From Clitoria ternatea (Eukaryota > Streptophyta > Magnoliopsida > Fabales > Fabaceae), in assembly GCA_037962975.1 (NCBI GenBank), contig CM075675.1:51088501-51152500 (forward strand): DNA of 64,000 nt. The letters run 5' to 3'. Shown one piece after another: positions 1-12,640 of this stretch. Both the position numbers and the translations under genes were made by a program. Each line of letters opens with the position of its first letter. The stretch's first letter is position 1. Below the pieces are notes generated by a model. The model was not told the origin of the DNA. It made no database searches and saw only the letters and a program-made list of their open reading frames with translations.

Positions 1-507
1 TTGTCCCCTAGCTTGTATGAGGGACTGTTAAGTTGCTCATATGAGCTACACAACTCTTTAGAGAAGTCTGGATGCCGGTAGTACATTCTGGTAAGTCTCT
101 GGGAGCTCTGTGGCGTCCGCTCTAATAAGCGGGTGACCGCTCTTCTCGCGTTGTGTACAACGGATTCAGACAGCATAAAATGAGTAATGGAAATCCCAAG
201 AGTCTTTGAAAATCGAAACCCTTGGTATTCGAAAAGTGGTTGGGAGGCATTAAATGCGCACAACATGATTGGACAGTAAATGCATTTTTTACGCACGAGC
301 CATCATTACCCAAGAGTGTAACCGTCGATTGGGCTATTGGGCCTGGATTCAAACTGAATGGGGGCCCATTTTGCCAAAATGTTTACTGAAACGTTACTGT
401 TTTCGCGCCCGTACGTGATGAAACGACGGAGTCGTTTCAATTTGAAGAGGTTGCGTTTTGACGCAAGCCTTGTGACCTTCGATGAAACACTGTGTCTCTT
501 CGTTACC

Positions 508-515
508 TATAAAAG
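508..515 (+). promoter_or_regulatory. TATA box of the antisense gene, copy 1
   Basis: TATAAAAG lies 175 bp upstream of the ATG at 683. The same box is present at 19981 in the second copy. It is in the internal region of the element, not in an LTR, which suggests a separate antisense promoter. The role is inferred from position and conservation only. Confidence 0.55.
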
Positions 516-1043
516 GAACTCTTAGCAGATTTTGGAATCCATTCTTGTTTTCAAGCTTAGTGAAACTCTGCTCAAATTTCCTTGGAATTTCTCTGTCGTC
601 TCCAACTTCTCAAAGATCCTCTTCCTTTAGGTAACCTCCCTTTCCTTCAACTCCTTGCAATTTTTGTCATTCTATTTCCATCATGCGCCCTAGAGCAGGC
701 CACGCTGGTCCTTCAAACAGGGGAAGGTTTGGCTCTCGTGCCCCCCTTAGCCACCGTGGTGGGAGGATTCCAGCGAATCCTCCTGTGGCTGGGCCCCGTC
801 GCTCAGAGAGAGCTGAAGCCTCTTCCTCACGAGCGTCTTCTTCCCAACGTCGCTCTGAGGCTCCCCTTGAATCGAGGGCTACCAGCCGCTCTGACGAGGG
901 GTCAAGTGCTGAAGGTTACCTCTCTGACGATGTTGCTTTTTACCACAGTACATACGCATTCCACCGTGCCTGTACAACCATGGACCTTCCAGGACGTGGA
1001 AAAACACCGGTTCTCCGCTCTGCTGAAGGTTGCGCCAACGTTG

Positions 1044-2628
1044 TGTTAACCAAGTGGCCTCAATTACTCAAGAGGGGGGATGAATTGAGTAATAAAAATT
1101 TTCTTTGGAATGCTCTTGAAATTGATTCTTTTGATTGCTATGTTTATTTAGGATAATAAACTAGATTGTAAGTAACAACAAATAATACACAAGACAAACT
1201 AATAACAACTTAAAGAGTTTAAGAGAGTGAATCAAATAAGTTACAAAGCAATTTATGGAACCTTAGAAAGATTGATTCAAGATTGTTGCTTAAGCCCAAG
1301 TTCAACAATGCTATTCAAAAAGGGTTTTCAACTTAATATATCATGCACTTAGTCCAATTAATGAAGCAATGAATTAAGCAAACAAGTTAAGTGCACAATT
1401 TAAAAGAGTTTAGGGAAGAGAGATTTGCAAACCGATGTATACGAGTTCCACCACGCCGGTGTACGTCTCGCCTCTAAGCAACCCACTTAGAGGATTTCCA
1501 CTATTGTAGATTAGAGATACACTTTGAGCAATTGCAACTTCCTAGTGTCCCACACTCAAGAATCCAATCCTTACAAGTACAAGGGCACCCCACCCAATCT
1601 CTCAATCTCACAATTACAAGGTTGAAACCCAACCCAAAATTTGTATGAAGTTTGATGTTTAAGTGTACAAGGAAACTCTCTCACTAGAGTGGATTTACAA
1701 TTCAAAGCTTTCACAAGATAGTAACTCTCAAAGAGAGGATATGCAAGTTAAGTACACAAATATAATTTCCCCACAAATTAACTCTCAAAAATAATCTCAA
1801 GAAATATGCCAATCAAGAATAAAGAGAGTAAGTAGAAGAGCAAGAGAATGGAGGGGGAAGAAAGCAAATGGAAATGCTTCAAATGCTTGGTGTGTTTTGC
1901 TTCTTCAATTTCCTCTCTATTTATAGCCTCCAGCAACATGGAATTTTCACTTAAAATATTCCAATGGATCCATGAATCATGTAATGGAACTTGTCTTTGT
2001 CTGCTTAGTGGACCATTATTCATGAAGTGCGATCTGAGGCTTCCAACTTTGCAATTCCAGCTTGTAACGCATGTTCAACAATCATTTGAACTGGATGAAT
2101 CAATTCATTTCTCAAAAGAATCGATTCTTTTAGTGTTATTTATGCAATTTTAGCTCTTCCAGACGTATGAATCGATTCACTTTGGTTATGAATCGATTCA
2201 AGTGATCAAAAAGGCTTCCTGGGCACATTTAAAACCGTGTGAATCGATTCAACTATAGAAAGAATCGATTCAAGTATTTAAAAATCACTTCCTGGAGCAT
2301 TTCATTCGAATGAATCGATTCATAAGGCTATGCATGGCTGTGTGAATCGATTCAACTACCTGATTCATGCATTTTGGCACTTTGTTTCACCCTTTTTGAT
2401 ATTTGTTCAATCATGGCTCCAATCCTTTGATCTTTAGGCATTTTGTTGATCATTTTTCACTTGTTTAAAACCTCTATAAATGCCTTGAATCATTTCTTTG
2501 ATTATTCATCAAGCCTAAATATCAAACATTTTAGATTCCACATCAAACATAATTAATGCTTGATAACATCCTTGATATTTCTCCATTTGTTGTGTCATTA
2601 TCAAAACCTACATCAACATAAAATTACA
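1044..2628 (+). mobile_element. solo LTR (probably Copia SIRE/Maximus type) inserted in the antisense gene
   Basis: The 1585-bp segment starts TGTTAACC and ends AAATTACA, giving the TG...CA ends of an LTR. It is flanked by a perfect 5-bp duplication CGTTG (1039-1043 and 2629-2633). The second retrotransposon copy has the uninterrupted sequence at the same site, so this is an empty/filled-site pair. No gag-pol is present, so it is a solo LTR. The opening with a run of G followed by GATGAATTGAG resembles SIRE/Maximus LTRs, which is recognition and not proof. Small ORFs inside it look like chance. Confidence 0.88.
2118..2353. repeat. cluster of seven GAATCGATTC palindromes
   Basis: Seven exact copies of the 10-bp palindrome GAATCGATTC start near 2118, 2168, 2189, 2241, 2262, 2312 and 2344, often spaced by about 21 bp in pairs. 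They lie in the 3' half of the solo LTR. A further copy is at about 41626. The function is unknown; a clustered palindrome in an LTR could be a protein-binding site. Confidence 0.8.
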
Positions 2629-5026
2629 CGTTGTGGCACACCGGCTTGACTGGGAGAAACTCAACAGGGAAAAACCTTATTGCTGGGTGGAGGAGGAATT
2701 CCTAGAGATCCCTTCGCACCATGCAAGTGAAGAGGAGTGCACGGTTTCTTTCCGCTGCAAGATATATTCGGATAAAAAGTACAAGGCACGATACGCTGCG
2801 ATGGCACCACATCCGTCTGAGAGAATATGCCACAGCGTCCCTGATGTGAGGTCGGTCTATATGTACGACTTCGTCTTCCTGAAATTGGGAGTACGTTTCC
2901 CCCTGACGGAATTCCAGATGGCCGTCCTGCGTTTCCTAGACTGCGCCCCCTCACAATTGCATCCCAATGGTTGGGGTCTTGTCCGGGCTCTGGAAGTTCT
3001 GGGGGAGCATTTCAACTTCTCCGCCACTGTGGCCAAGCTATTTTACTATTGCCAAGTGGTCCGCCGAGCTAATAAGAAGGGCGGCCTTGGGTTCATTACT
3101 CTCCGTAGTGACTCAAGGGTTGTAAATTTCAAGTCTTATACAGAATCCGCGAAGGTGGATGGACGCTCCTTCAAACACTACTATACTCGGGTCCAGATTC
3201 AACCAAATAAGTCGGTCTTCTGGCGGAACAAGGAGGGGTTTACCAAGTTTCCCCTCAGCTGGACGCACGAGCATTTTCTCCTTATGAGCCGTGCTTATTA
3301 TACAGATGAGAGCCAACTCTCCCCTCACTCGGTTGAGGTCTTGAGTGCCATGCAGACGGCCTCTAAGACCCTCAAGGGATTTTCCAGCAGGCTCCTTTTG
3401 GCCGAGGATGGCATAAAAAATGCCTACCTCCGTAATATCCACTCTTAATCTCTTTCTGTTGTATAGTTATTCCGCTCTGGTTATTTTTTCTTCTTGTATG
3501 CTTATTCAACTTTTCTTGTTTTGCAGAACAAATCGAAAAAGCCTGCCCAGAGATGTTGTCGTTAAGGACCATGATGGCTGACGTTGACTCCTCCTCTGAG
3601 GAAAATGAAATCCAGGCGAAGAGGAACGCCACCAAAACTCCCCTCATTCCTCTGACTTCTGCGGTAGGAGATGAGGTTCCTCTCTTCGATGAGGAGGAAA
3701 CTGAAGAAGCAGCTGAGGCCACTGGAGCGGGTGACGAGGAGGCCGTCCCAGAGAAGAAGAGGAAGAAGAGGCATCTTGTAAAGAAGACAGATCAAGAGAA
3801 GCCCTCCTCTGATGACCCTGTGAAGAAGCGTCAGAGGACGGCCGAAGAAGCTGAGTTGAAAAAGGACAAGGGAAAGAAACCCGTTCCTGAGTCCTCTGCC
3901 CCTTCTTCACAGAACGCTTCAGAACCGGACTCTGGGAATGGTCCTCCTCCGGCGTTTGAGCCTCCGCGTGACTCCTTCCTCTCCCCCTACTTGTGGTTTG
4001 AGGGGTCCATGCCTTCCACTCTTCCAAAGGCACGGTATTGCCTCCGCCCTTCCCTCGACGCTGCTGGGGTCCGAGGTGCTTGCAAGGCTGGGCGTTGGTA
4101 GCTTGATGAACTGTCTGGCCTACTTGAGTCCCTAAGCGAGAAAGCTGATTATATGGATCAAGTTGAAAAACTTGAGACCGAACTCGCGGTGAAGGAGAAA
4201 TGGGCGACCAAGCAAGCTGAAGTTCACAGGGGCGTGGAATCAGAATTGAAGAAAACTAAAGAAACGCTCCAGAGGAAAACTGAAGAGGCAAGCCAAGTTC
4301 ATTTTGCGAACAAGGCCCTAGAGCGGGAAGTTGCCGACCTCCAGAATAAGAACAAGTCCATACCCCTCCTTGAAGAAGAATTACAACTGGAGAAGAAGAG
4401 ATCGGCTAAGCTTGCTGACGATCTCAAAGTTATGGAGGACGGTCGCAACAAGGACCTTGGGGAGTGGGAGTCCATTCGGAAGGAGATGCAAGCCCAAATT
4501 GACGAACTCAAGAAGGGTGGTGCGAGTGCTGGGCCTTCAGAAGAGGATTATGCCAAGGTTCAAAAAAGATTAGCTGCTGCAAAGGCCAAGGCTGCCAAAG
4601 CCTTGGAGATATGCAAAAATGTGGCGTATGAATCCTTCGGCCTGGCCCTTCGTCAAGTCTACTATCGTAACCCTGGAGTGAAGCTGAATTTGTACGGATT
4701 AGATCCGTTCTTCGAATTCCATGGGGGAAGACTTATCGAAGTTCATAAGGACGGCTCGCACCATGAACCCCATGCATCTCTGTATGAATTACCTCCCCTT
4801 CCAGAAGGTCAGAGTATGGAACCCACAACGTCCACCGCTGCCTCTGGAGCCGAAGCACAAGAAGGTGCCCAAACTGGAGTGGAGGACGAAACGGAGAAGG
4901 CAGGAGTGCCCACTACGGAGGATCAAGCACCGGCCTCTTAATTTTATACTTTCATTCATAGCCGTGTTCTGGGATCGGCTCCAGCTTTAAAACACTTTGT
5001 AACCTGCACATTTTCTTATTTTTGAA

Positions 5027-5032
5027 AATAAA
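5027..5032 (+). terminator. poly(A) signal of the antisense gene, copy 1
   Basis: AATAAA lies about 90 bp after the stop at 4941 in the plus direction. It is conserved in the second copy at 22908. Confidence 0.5.
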
Positions 5033-5649
5033 ATTCACTATTGCTTTTCTTCAACTGCTTGCGTCGAATGTGTGATTGTTGAATAACTTAGTGTTATACA
5101 AAACACTTTATTGTCTTCAATGCTTTACGAATCCGTTCTGCGTGGTTACCTAGCTGCTTAGAGCGTACTTATCACACCGGATTAAGATAACAAATTGTAA
5201 CGAATAATTGATAATTAAGTTAAAGCATGCCCTGTCCCCAAGTGTAAGTACATTGGGAAGGGAAAGTTTATCTCAAGGATTACTTTTTAACTTCTTAAAA
5301 AGATAGAAATGCTTATCTGTCCTCGAAGATGTAGAGCGGGTACGTTAGCGTTCAACCGCTCCGGGGTGGATGTTCCACAACTGAGGACGGACATTGCCTT
5401 TGAATTTCAGTATGGCTTTCACAAGGGTAAGCTTTTACGCCTTTTTCTTGAGGTTCGGTTTGGTTTTACTCCTCAAGCCTTCACACGGTGTTCGGTTCGA
5501 TCCTACTAACCGTACTTGGAGTTCGGTGCAATCCTACAATCCAAGCCTTCAACACGGGGTTCAGATCAGGGCTAATCCTGAACCTACTGCGCCCGTTACT
5601 CAGGGTTCAGCACGGTTTTCTATATGAACCGGCCTACTGCGCCCAAGCC

Positions 5650-5880
5650 TTCGCATGGGGTTCGGTTTATGGCCTTGAAAAAGGACCATCCCTACAACCC
5701 ATGTAGTCTTTGAATGGGGTTCGGTTTGTGGCCTTGAAAAAGGACCAGCCCTACAACCCATATAGTCTTCGAATGGGGTTCGGTTTGTGGCCTTGAAAAA
5801 GGACCAGCCCTACAACCCATGTAGTCTTCGAATGGGGTTCGGTTTGTGGCCTTGAAAAAGAACCAGCCCTACAACCCATT
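5650..5880 (+). repeat. 59-bp tandem repeat, about four units
   Basis: The unit contains GGGGTTCGGTTTGTGGCC and AAAGGACCAGCCCTACAACC. The period is 59 bp, judged from the repeating offset. The array lies between the antisense gene and the end of pol. The second element has about eight units at the same place, so the array changes length. Upstream (about 5440-5640) there are shorter degenerate units sharing GGGGTTCGG. Confidence 0.9.
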
Positions 5881-6216
5881 CCACCTCAGGGAGTTACATC
5901 GTCAAAACACACGATGTGTGATTGAGATCATCCGTCCCGAGGGGTCTTTATCCGTTCCTCAAGGAATTACCTCACCAACTACAGAATTGGTAGTTGTGTT
6001 CATCCGTCCTGAGGTGTATGCGTATTAAACTACGGCTATAAATCACAACACATAAGAAAGGTGAGAATAATAGGGTGGTTAAGATGTATTCTCATTAAAA
6101 TTGAAAGTACATTACATGAAGAGCGTAGTTGGGGCCATGCCTCGTTAAAACCTTCTTGAGAAAACCCAATGGGAAAAAACTCAAGTAAGGAAAAAGAGTA
6201 CACGCCGTCTTACCAA

Positions 6217-9200
6217 CTAGCTGTAATAAACTCGTAAGTTCTGAGTGTTCCATTTGTTGCGAATTGGAGTTCCATCAAGTTCTTCCAACCGGTATGACCC
6301 TCTTCCAGTCACCTCAGAAACTCTATAAGGACCCTCTCACGTCGGTGCTAGCTTTCCTTGGTGGGCGAACTTATTCCCCACACTGGCCTTTCTCAGAACG
6401 AGGTCTCCGGTGTTAAAAGCTCTGTACTGGACACGTTTATTATACCGGAGTGCAGCCTTTGCTTTTATTGCCTGATCTCTGACGAAAGCTTTTTCCCTTA
6501 GCTCCTGGAGGACGTCCAGTTCTGATGCCAAGTTGGCGTTGTTATCTTCAGCTGAAAAATACTCCACACGAGCTGATCTTGTTTGTAACTCCACTGGAAT
6601 CATCGCCTCAACCCCGTACGTCAACCGGTATGGGGATTCGTTAGTTGAAGAATGAGGCATAGTGCGGTATGCCCATAAAACATGACATAGCTGGTCAGTC
6701 CATCCTCCCTTCGCTTCTCCCAGACGCTTCTTCAACCCCTTTAGTACTTCTCGGTTAGCTACCTCTGCTTGCCCATTGGTTTGGGGGTGTTCAACAGATG
6801 AGAATATCTGGATTATCCCCAGTCCTTCAAGCAAATCCGTGAACTTTTTGTCTATAAACTGGGTGCCGTTGTCAGTCACAATCCGCCCTGGCACCCCGAA
6901 CCGGGCTATGATATTTTCGTACACGAAACGTCTTGTTCGTGCAGAAGTGATATGCACTACTGGTTCTGCCTCGATCCACTTGGTGAAGTAGTCTACCTCC
7001 ACGATCAAGTATTTGATACCTCCTGGCGCAGTGGGAAACGGACCCAAAATATCAAGGCCCCATTGGTAGAACGGCCAGGGCACAGCAGATGAAGATAGCT
7101 CTTGGGCCGGTGTATGGTAGAGATTGGAGAATTTTTAACAAGCGTCGCACTTCCTCATGAAATCTGCGGAATCCTGCTTCACAGTGGGCCACCAATATCT
7201 AGCCCTGAGGACTTTTCTCATTAGGCTTCGGCCTCCAGCATGGTGCCCACATTGCCCCTCGTGCACCTCAGCCAAAACCGCTTGAACTTCGTCTTCTCTT
7301 AAACATGAAAGATATGGGACAGAGAATCCCCTTTTGTAGAGAACACCATCGACCATAGTAAAATATGGCAGCTCCCTCTTTACTCGTCTCCTTTCCTTCT
7401 CATCAGTGGGAAGTTGACCATCAGTCAGATAGCGAATATAGGGAATGACCCAAGAATCCTCATATGGATAGCTCACCATGACAGCATTCAGAAAAGGATA
7501 CAGAGGTATGCTGGGCGATGTCAAAGTGCTTTGAACCACCGTTGTTGTGCTGCCAGGTTGCTTTGTACTTGCCAATCTTGACAAGATGTCCGCTCTGGTG
7601 TTTTCTTCCCTGGGCACATGCTTGAACTCTAAAACTTCAAATTTTCCCTTCAACTCATTAACACAATTCAAGTACAATTGAAGTTATGGTTCCTTCACCT
7701 GGTACTCCCCCTGGATCTGCGAAATCACCAGTTGGGAATCACTACAGAGTGTAACTGCTGATGCTCCAATGTCAATCGCCGCACGGAGACCGGCTAAGCA
7801 TGCTTCGTATTCAGCTTGGTTGTTGGAGGTTTTGAAATTGAATCGGAGGGAAATTTCTAGGTGCACACCATCATCACTTTCTACCACCACACCTGATCCA
7901 CAACCTTTGCTGTTCGACGAGCCATCAACGTAAATGGTCCAATGCGCTCGAGGGGTGGCCGGGTCCGCCCCAATCATTTCCACAACAAAATCGGCCAACA
8001 CTTGCGCCTTGATGGCTCCTCGAGGCTCATATGAAATTTCAAACTCAGACAGCTCGATAGACCATTTTATCATCCTCCCGGCTAGGTCGGGCTTGCTAAG
8101 CACTGAACGGAGAGGCAGATCCGTTCTCACCAGTACTGGGTGCGCATGGAAATAGGGCCTCAACCGTTGTGATGCTCACACGATTGCCAGGGCAGCTTTC
8201 TCAATCTTCTGATACCTTCCTTCCGCCCCCTGAAACGTCTTACTAGTAAAGTACACCGGTCTCTGCCCTTCAGGGGTTTCTTTCACCAAGGCCACACCTA
8301 GAGCTTCATCAGAGATTGCTAAGTATAAGATTAACGTCTCGCCAGGGTCAGGCTTAACCAAAATTGGTGGACTCAAAAGAACGGCCTTGAGCTCCTGGAA
8401 GGCTTGCTCTTGTTCCTCTCCCCATTCAAAACTCTTATGTTTCTTCAACGCCTTATACAAAGGGAGAGACCTGTGTGCCATCTTGGGCATGAAACGAGCT
8501 AGAGCGGCTACTTTCCCATTCAACGATTGGACCTCCCTCAAATATTTAGGACTCTGCATGTCCAGGATGGCTTGACATTTCCCAGGGTTAGCCTCAATGC
8601 CTCGTTGGGTCAACATAAATCCCAAGAATTTTCCTGCTGGAACGGCAAAGGTGCACTTTAAAGGGTTTAACCTCATGTTGTACTGCCGAAGCCTAGTGAA
8701 GACTTGGCGTAAATCTTCAATGTGGTCTCCTCCAGCGGGCGTTTTGGCTATAATATCATCAATATAGACTTCGACCAGCCTTGTATGCATCCCTTCAAAG
8801 ACTTTGTTAATCATGCGCTGATATGTAGCGCCGGCGTTCTTCAATCCAAAAGGCATGACGGTGTAGCAGAAAACACCGCGGTCATTGATAAAGGCAGTTT
8901 TCTCCTGGTCTCCCTCCCACATCGGAATCTGGTTATACCCCGAATAGGCATCCATGAAACTGAGGTATTGGTAACCAGATGAATCATCCACCATGCGATC
9001 GATGTTGGGCAGGGGATATGGATCTTTGGGGCAGCACCGGTTAAGATCCACATAATTTGTACACATTCTCCATTTGCCATTAGCCTTCTGCACCATGACC
9101 ACATTAGAAAGCCAAGATGAATAGCGTATCTCCCTTATAAAACCTGCTTTTAACAACTCCTCTGTCTGCTCGCAGGCCGCCCTCTGCTTCTCCGGTCCCA

Positions 9201-11679
9201 ACCTCCTCTTCTTCTGGGCCACCAGTCTTGTTTCAGGATACACTGCAAGCTTGTGGCAACAGAAATCAGGGTCCATCCCAGGCATGTCCGCTGCTGTCCA
9301 TGCGAAAAGATCTTTGAACTCCTGCGAAAGGGTTAATAAGCATTGCTCCATAGCAAACTCCAGCTTATCGTTGATGTGCGTGACCTTCTCTGGGGAATCT
9401 CCCAATACAACATCCCTGGAACCACCATCTGGTGTGGGTTTAGATGGATTGAGTGGATCAATCTTCAATTCCGCTCTGGGGTCCAGGTCAATGAGACTGA
9501 CAGACCCTGCCGCTGTTCCTCCGTCGTTCAACTTCCTCTTCTTGTTGAATGCTTCCAACTTAACCATGTTGAGGCTCAGGTTATAACAATATCGAGCCAT
9601 CTCCTGATCATCGCGGAGAGAGGACACACCGTTGTCCTTGTCAATGAATTTGATCAAGAGGTGAGGAGTGGAAACAATTGCTTCCATCACATTCAGTGTT
9701 GGACGGCCTATGATACCGTTATATGGGGATTCCACGTTAATCACCAGGATTCTTGACTTGACCGTTCTTGCACCGGGATCTCCTTCAAAAGAAATCAAAG
9801 TGTCAAGATACCCCTTGGTGGGTTGCTTGGCTCCATTAAACGCTGTGAGTTCTTGTGTGTAGGGTTGTAAATCTGCATCATTGAAACCCATTCGTTTGAA
9901 ACAATTATAAAAGATAACATCACAGGAACTTCCCTGATCGACGAGGATCCTCTTGACATCCTTGTTGGCTATGACTGCCACGATAACTACTGCATCATCA
10001 CCTACTGGGATTGTTAGGCCAAAGTCATCATCAGTAAATGACACCGTCGGGGCTGTCATACCGTCCCTGATAGGGCGGTTATCCCTCGGTTTGCCCTGGA
10101 CGGACAGAATCATCCTATGGTGATTCTTCCGTGCTGTGATTGATGTTCCTCCTCCCGCAAATCCTCCAGCTATCATCTCAATCACTTCTCGTCTGCCCTG
10201 CCTCTGCTGCTGAGGCATGTTACTTTGTTGGGCACCTTCAGCAATCACTACTCCCTTCTGCTTCTCAGTTGCAGTGAACTTCCTTGCTGGGTTACGTGTA
10301 TTATCATCCTCGTCATCAGGATCTCTATTCCTTTTCTCCATCCTCTGAGGCTCGTCCACAGATTTCTCCTTAAACAAATACTGCTTCAGCTTTCCCTCCC
10401 GAAGGAGAGTTTCCACCGTATTCTTCAACGCCTTGCACTCATCAGTGTTGTGCCCTGTCTGTTCATGGAAAGTGCAGTACTTACGCGGGTTACCACCCCT
10501 CTTGACTGGGGCTGGTTTTCTTATCCCAAAGACGTTCAAAGTTGGCCAACCAACCTCCCTCATGATTTGTGAATGCCTGGTGTTCAACGGAGCATAGTTG
10601 TCGAACGACGATACACGCCTATCTCGTGGATGCGGACGAGCGTTCACAAAGTCTTCTCTAAAGGCATACTTCTCAGGCCTCACTCTCTCCTTTTCTCTCC
10701 GTGGCTGCTGAGTGGGTGCAGAAGGCTTCATTCTTGTTGCAGATGCCTCTAGATGCATCTCTATGCCCACGTACTTGGAAGCTTTCCTTCGAAACTCCTC
10801 GAAGGTTGTAGGTGGGCTCTTTGCCAAAGATAGGGCAAAGGCTGAACCAGGCTGAAGAGCTTCCACTACAATATGGAGTTGTATGGCCTCCGTGAGGTTA
10901 GGGACCAAAGCAGCCTCCTTGTAAAACCTTCTCAGGAACTCCTTAAGAGTTTCAGTTTCTCCCTGCCTTATCTGGGCCAGGGTGTGAGAAGTTCTTGGGA
11001 TATCCCTAGAGATGACAAAATGGCTTTCGAACGCCGCGGCCATTTCCTCCCAAGAGTCTATAGATCCTGAGGGTAAGCTTTTAAACCAGCTGAGAGCTTC
11101 CTCCGTCAACGTCCTTGGGAACATCCTGCACATAACATCTTCATCCGCTCCCAAATACATAGCTTCATACACGTAAGCATCCAAATGCTTAGTGGGGTCA
11201 GTCTCTCCATTATACCTCCCGATCGACAATGGCTGAGTTGTTTGCAAATGTTTTGGGATGGTAATGCTCATCAACCTTCTTGAGAAAGGGACACTGAGCT
11301 TGTACGTCCCCGAAGTCACCATCGTCTGCTCCCTTCTCCTGATACTGACTCTATCACCAGAGTCCTGCGTCTGCTCCCTTTCCTCATACGTGGGGATCTT
11401 CGAATACTGGAGGGTTATAGATCTATCCCTCGCTGATGCATGATGAGCATCCTCCGCATGAGATGCTACTCTGTCCCCAGCTCCTCCTCTCTCTCGCTTC
11501 AACTCCATCAGCTCCTCCCTAAGTTGCCTGATAACCTCATCGCGAGGGTTAGGCGTCTGCACTTGCACCATCCTCTGGGTTTGAGTTACAGGGGATTCGA
11601 AGACGAGTCTCCTTCCAGCCTATTGATGGGTCACATCCTCCACGTGACCATCCACAAAATCTCTCCCATCACCTTCCAT
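6217..11679 (-). pseudogene. gag-pol polyprotein of retrotransposon copy 1, five nonsense codons
   Basis: From ATG 11679 to the stop at 6217-6219 the frame is continuous (1821 codons) with no indel. Order: gag capsid region; a CCHC-like zinc motif (YCTFHEQTGHNTDEC); aspartic protease with VDQGSS; reverse transcriptase with YIDDI (about 8755); a degenerate first RNase H; a second RNase H with YVDGSSNSKG (about 7930); integrase with its His/Cys zinc region, VTDNGTQF and a SSVEHPQTNGQ segment. In-frame stops lie at 11620-11622, 8176-8178, 7684-7686, 7135-7137 and 6337-6339. Each differs from the other copy by C-to-T or G-to-A in the coding strand (CAG/CAA to TAG/TAA, TGG to TGA). The copy is dead for protein but otherwise well preserved. 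Confidence 0.93.
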
Positions 11680-11721
11680 TGTGACAACCAAACTTCTGCG
11701 AAAATGGGAATAACTCTATCG

Positions 11722-11741
11722 AGTCCCACCGGGCGTGCCAA
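11722..11741 (-). other. primer-binding-site region, copy 1
   Basis: Directly after the 5' LTR on the minus strand is TTGGCACGCCCGGTGGGAC, identical in the second copy. Its position is that of a retroviral primer site. I could not assign the primer tRNA by eye. Confidence 0.6.
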
Positions 11742-12543
11742 TGAACTGGTCTGGACCGGGGTCTAGGATCCGGTGTGGGACCAGCCACAAGAATGCAGGT
11801 GTTTTTAGGGTTTGCACACCGGAACTGTGAGTAACCGATGTATTAATCCGGTCTCTCAGTGTGAGAGGCCGGTCTTGTTGTCCTGGAGATCCTTCACACC
11901 AACGATTCGCATTGCAGGGGGCGAAAGGTGGTGCCACCTGCAAAGATTCTCCGACGCTCAAGTTAGAAGAGTGTAAGAACTCAGTGAATGCTCAAGCGAA
12001 GTAATAGTAGAGTGTAAGTTAGAACAACGATACTATGCATGTGTGTTGAAATATGCTACTTATAGTTGTACGTGAGAAAATGAGTCGTTGGATACAGGTG
12101 GGTCCCTTAGCTCTGATAGCGTGTATATTGTGTCAATCAAGGTGGCTCAACTTTCAGAATATGTCAGGAGGGTAGGTCAATTATCAGAGTACGATCCTCT
12201 AGGAAGAGGAGAGGATAATCACCTTTTCCGCATAATCTGCTGACACAGCCACTTACTTTCTGAAGCCATTGATGTGACATATTTTACTACAAACAGTGTC
12301 TTCGTTGATAAGTTATCAGGGGCTCTTCTCTTACTGTGACTGAAAAGCCAACAGTTATATAAATGTCCTGTAAAAATGAACATAGAACCGTTATGGAGAA
12401 AATGAATGATGCTGTCGTGAGGTGAGGACGGACGGCCAGACAGCGGATATCCGGTGTGGTAACGTTGAACCAGGACACCGGTTTTCCTAATATGAGGTCA
12501 GTCTGACGTCACAAGAATGGGGGCCGGTATCCAGCCCGGATCA
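11742..12543 (-). repeat. 5' LTR of retrotransposon copy 1 (802 bp)
   Basis: It starts TGATCCGG (read minus) and ends at 11742 in GTTCA. It is colinear with the LTRs at 18671-19472 and 29859-30661 with scattered differences. The boundary is set by comparison with the complete copy. Confidence 0.92.
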
Positions 12544-12640
12544 ATATTAAATATTTGAGAATACATATATATAAATAATTTAAATAAGAAATATATATTT
12601 ATTATATATTTAAATATTAAATAATATATATTTAAGAATA

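Larger units (their letters stand above)
683..4941 (+). pseudogene. antisense gene of retrotransposon copy 1, disrupted
   Basis: This is the counterpart of the intact gene at 20157-22822. Exon 1 begins at 683, is interrupted by the solo LTR at 1044-2628, resumes at about 2629 and ends at 3431 with a GT donor. The intron is 3432-3526, and exon 2 runs from 3527 to a stop at 4939-4941. A TAG at 4099-4101 replaces the CAG (Gln) of the other copy. The product would have a Ser/Arg-rich start, a central domain of the kind annotated as putative gypsy-type transposon protein in plants (PF04195-like), and a Lys/Glu-rich coiled-coil C-terminal half. It cannot make full-length protein because of the insertion and the stop. 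Its function is unknown in all such elements. Confidence 0.85.
1..12543 (-). mobile_element. Ty3/gypsy Tat-lineage LTR retrotransposon, copy 1 (3' LTR outside window)
   Basis: Read on the minus strand, this is 5' LTR (11742-12543), primer-site region, gag-pol (11679-6217), a 59-bp tandem array, an antisense gene on the plus strand and then the 3' LTR boundary at about base 1. It aligns colinearly with the complete copy at 18671-30661, where the LTR ends one base before the sequence that opens this window. The lineage call rests on a second, archaeal-type RNase H after the first degenerate one in pol, and on the antisense ORF, both known from Tat elements. A solo LTR at 1044-2628 is a later insertion. 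The target duplication cannot be checked because the left end is missing. Confidence 0.92.

Noticed and set aside
582..1049. 155-codon plus-strand ORF overlapping the antisense gene
   Set aside because: Alternative frame of the antisense exon 1; the frame from 683 is the one conserved with the long intact gene.
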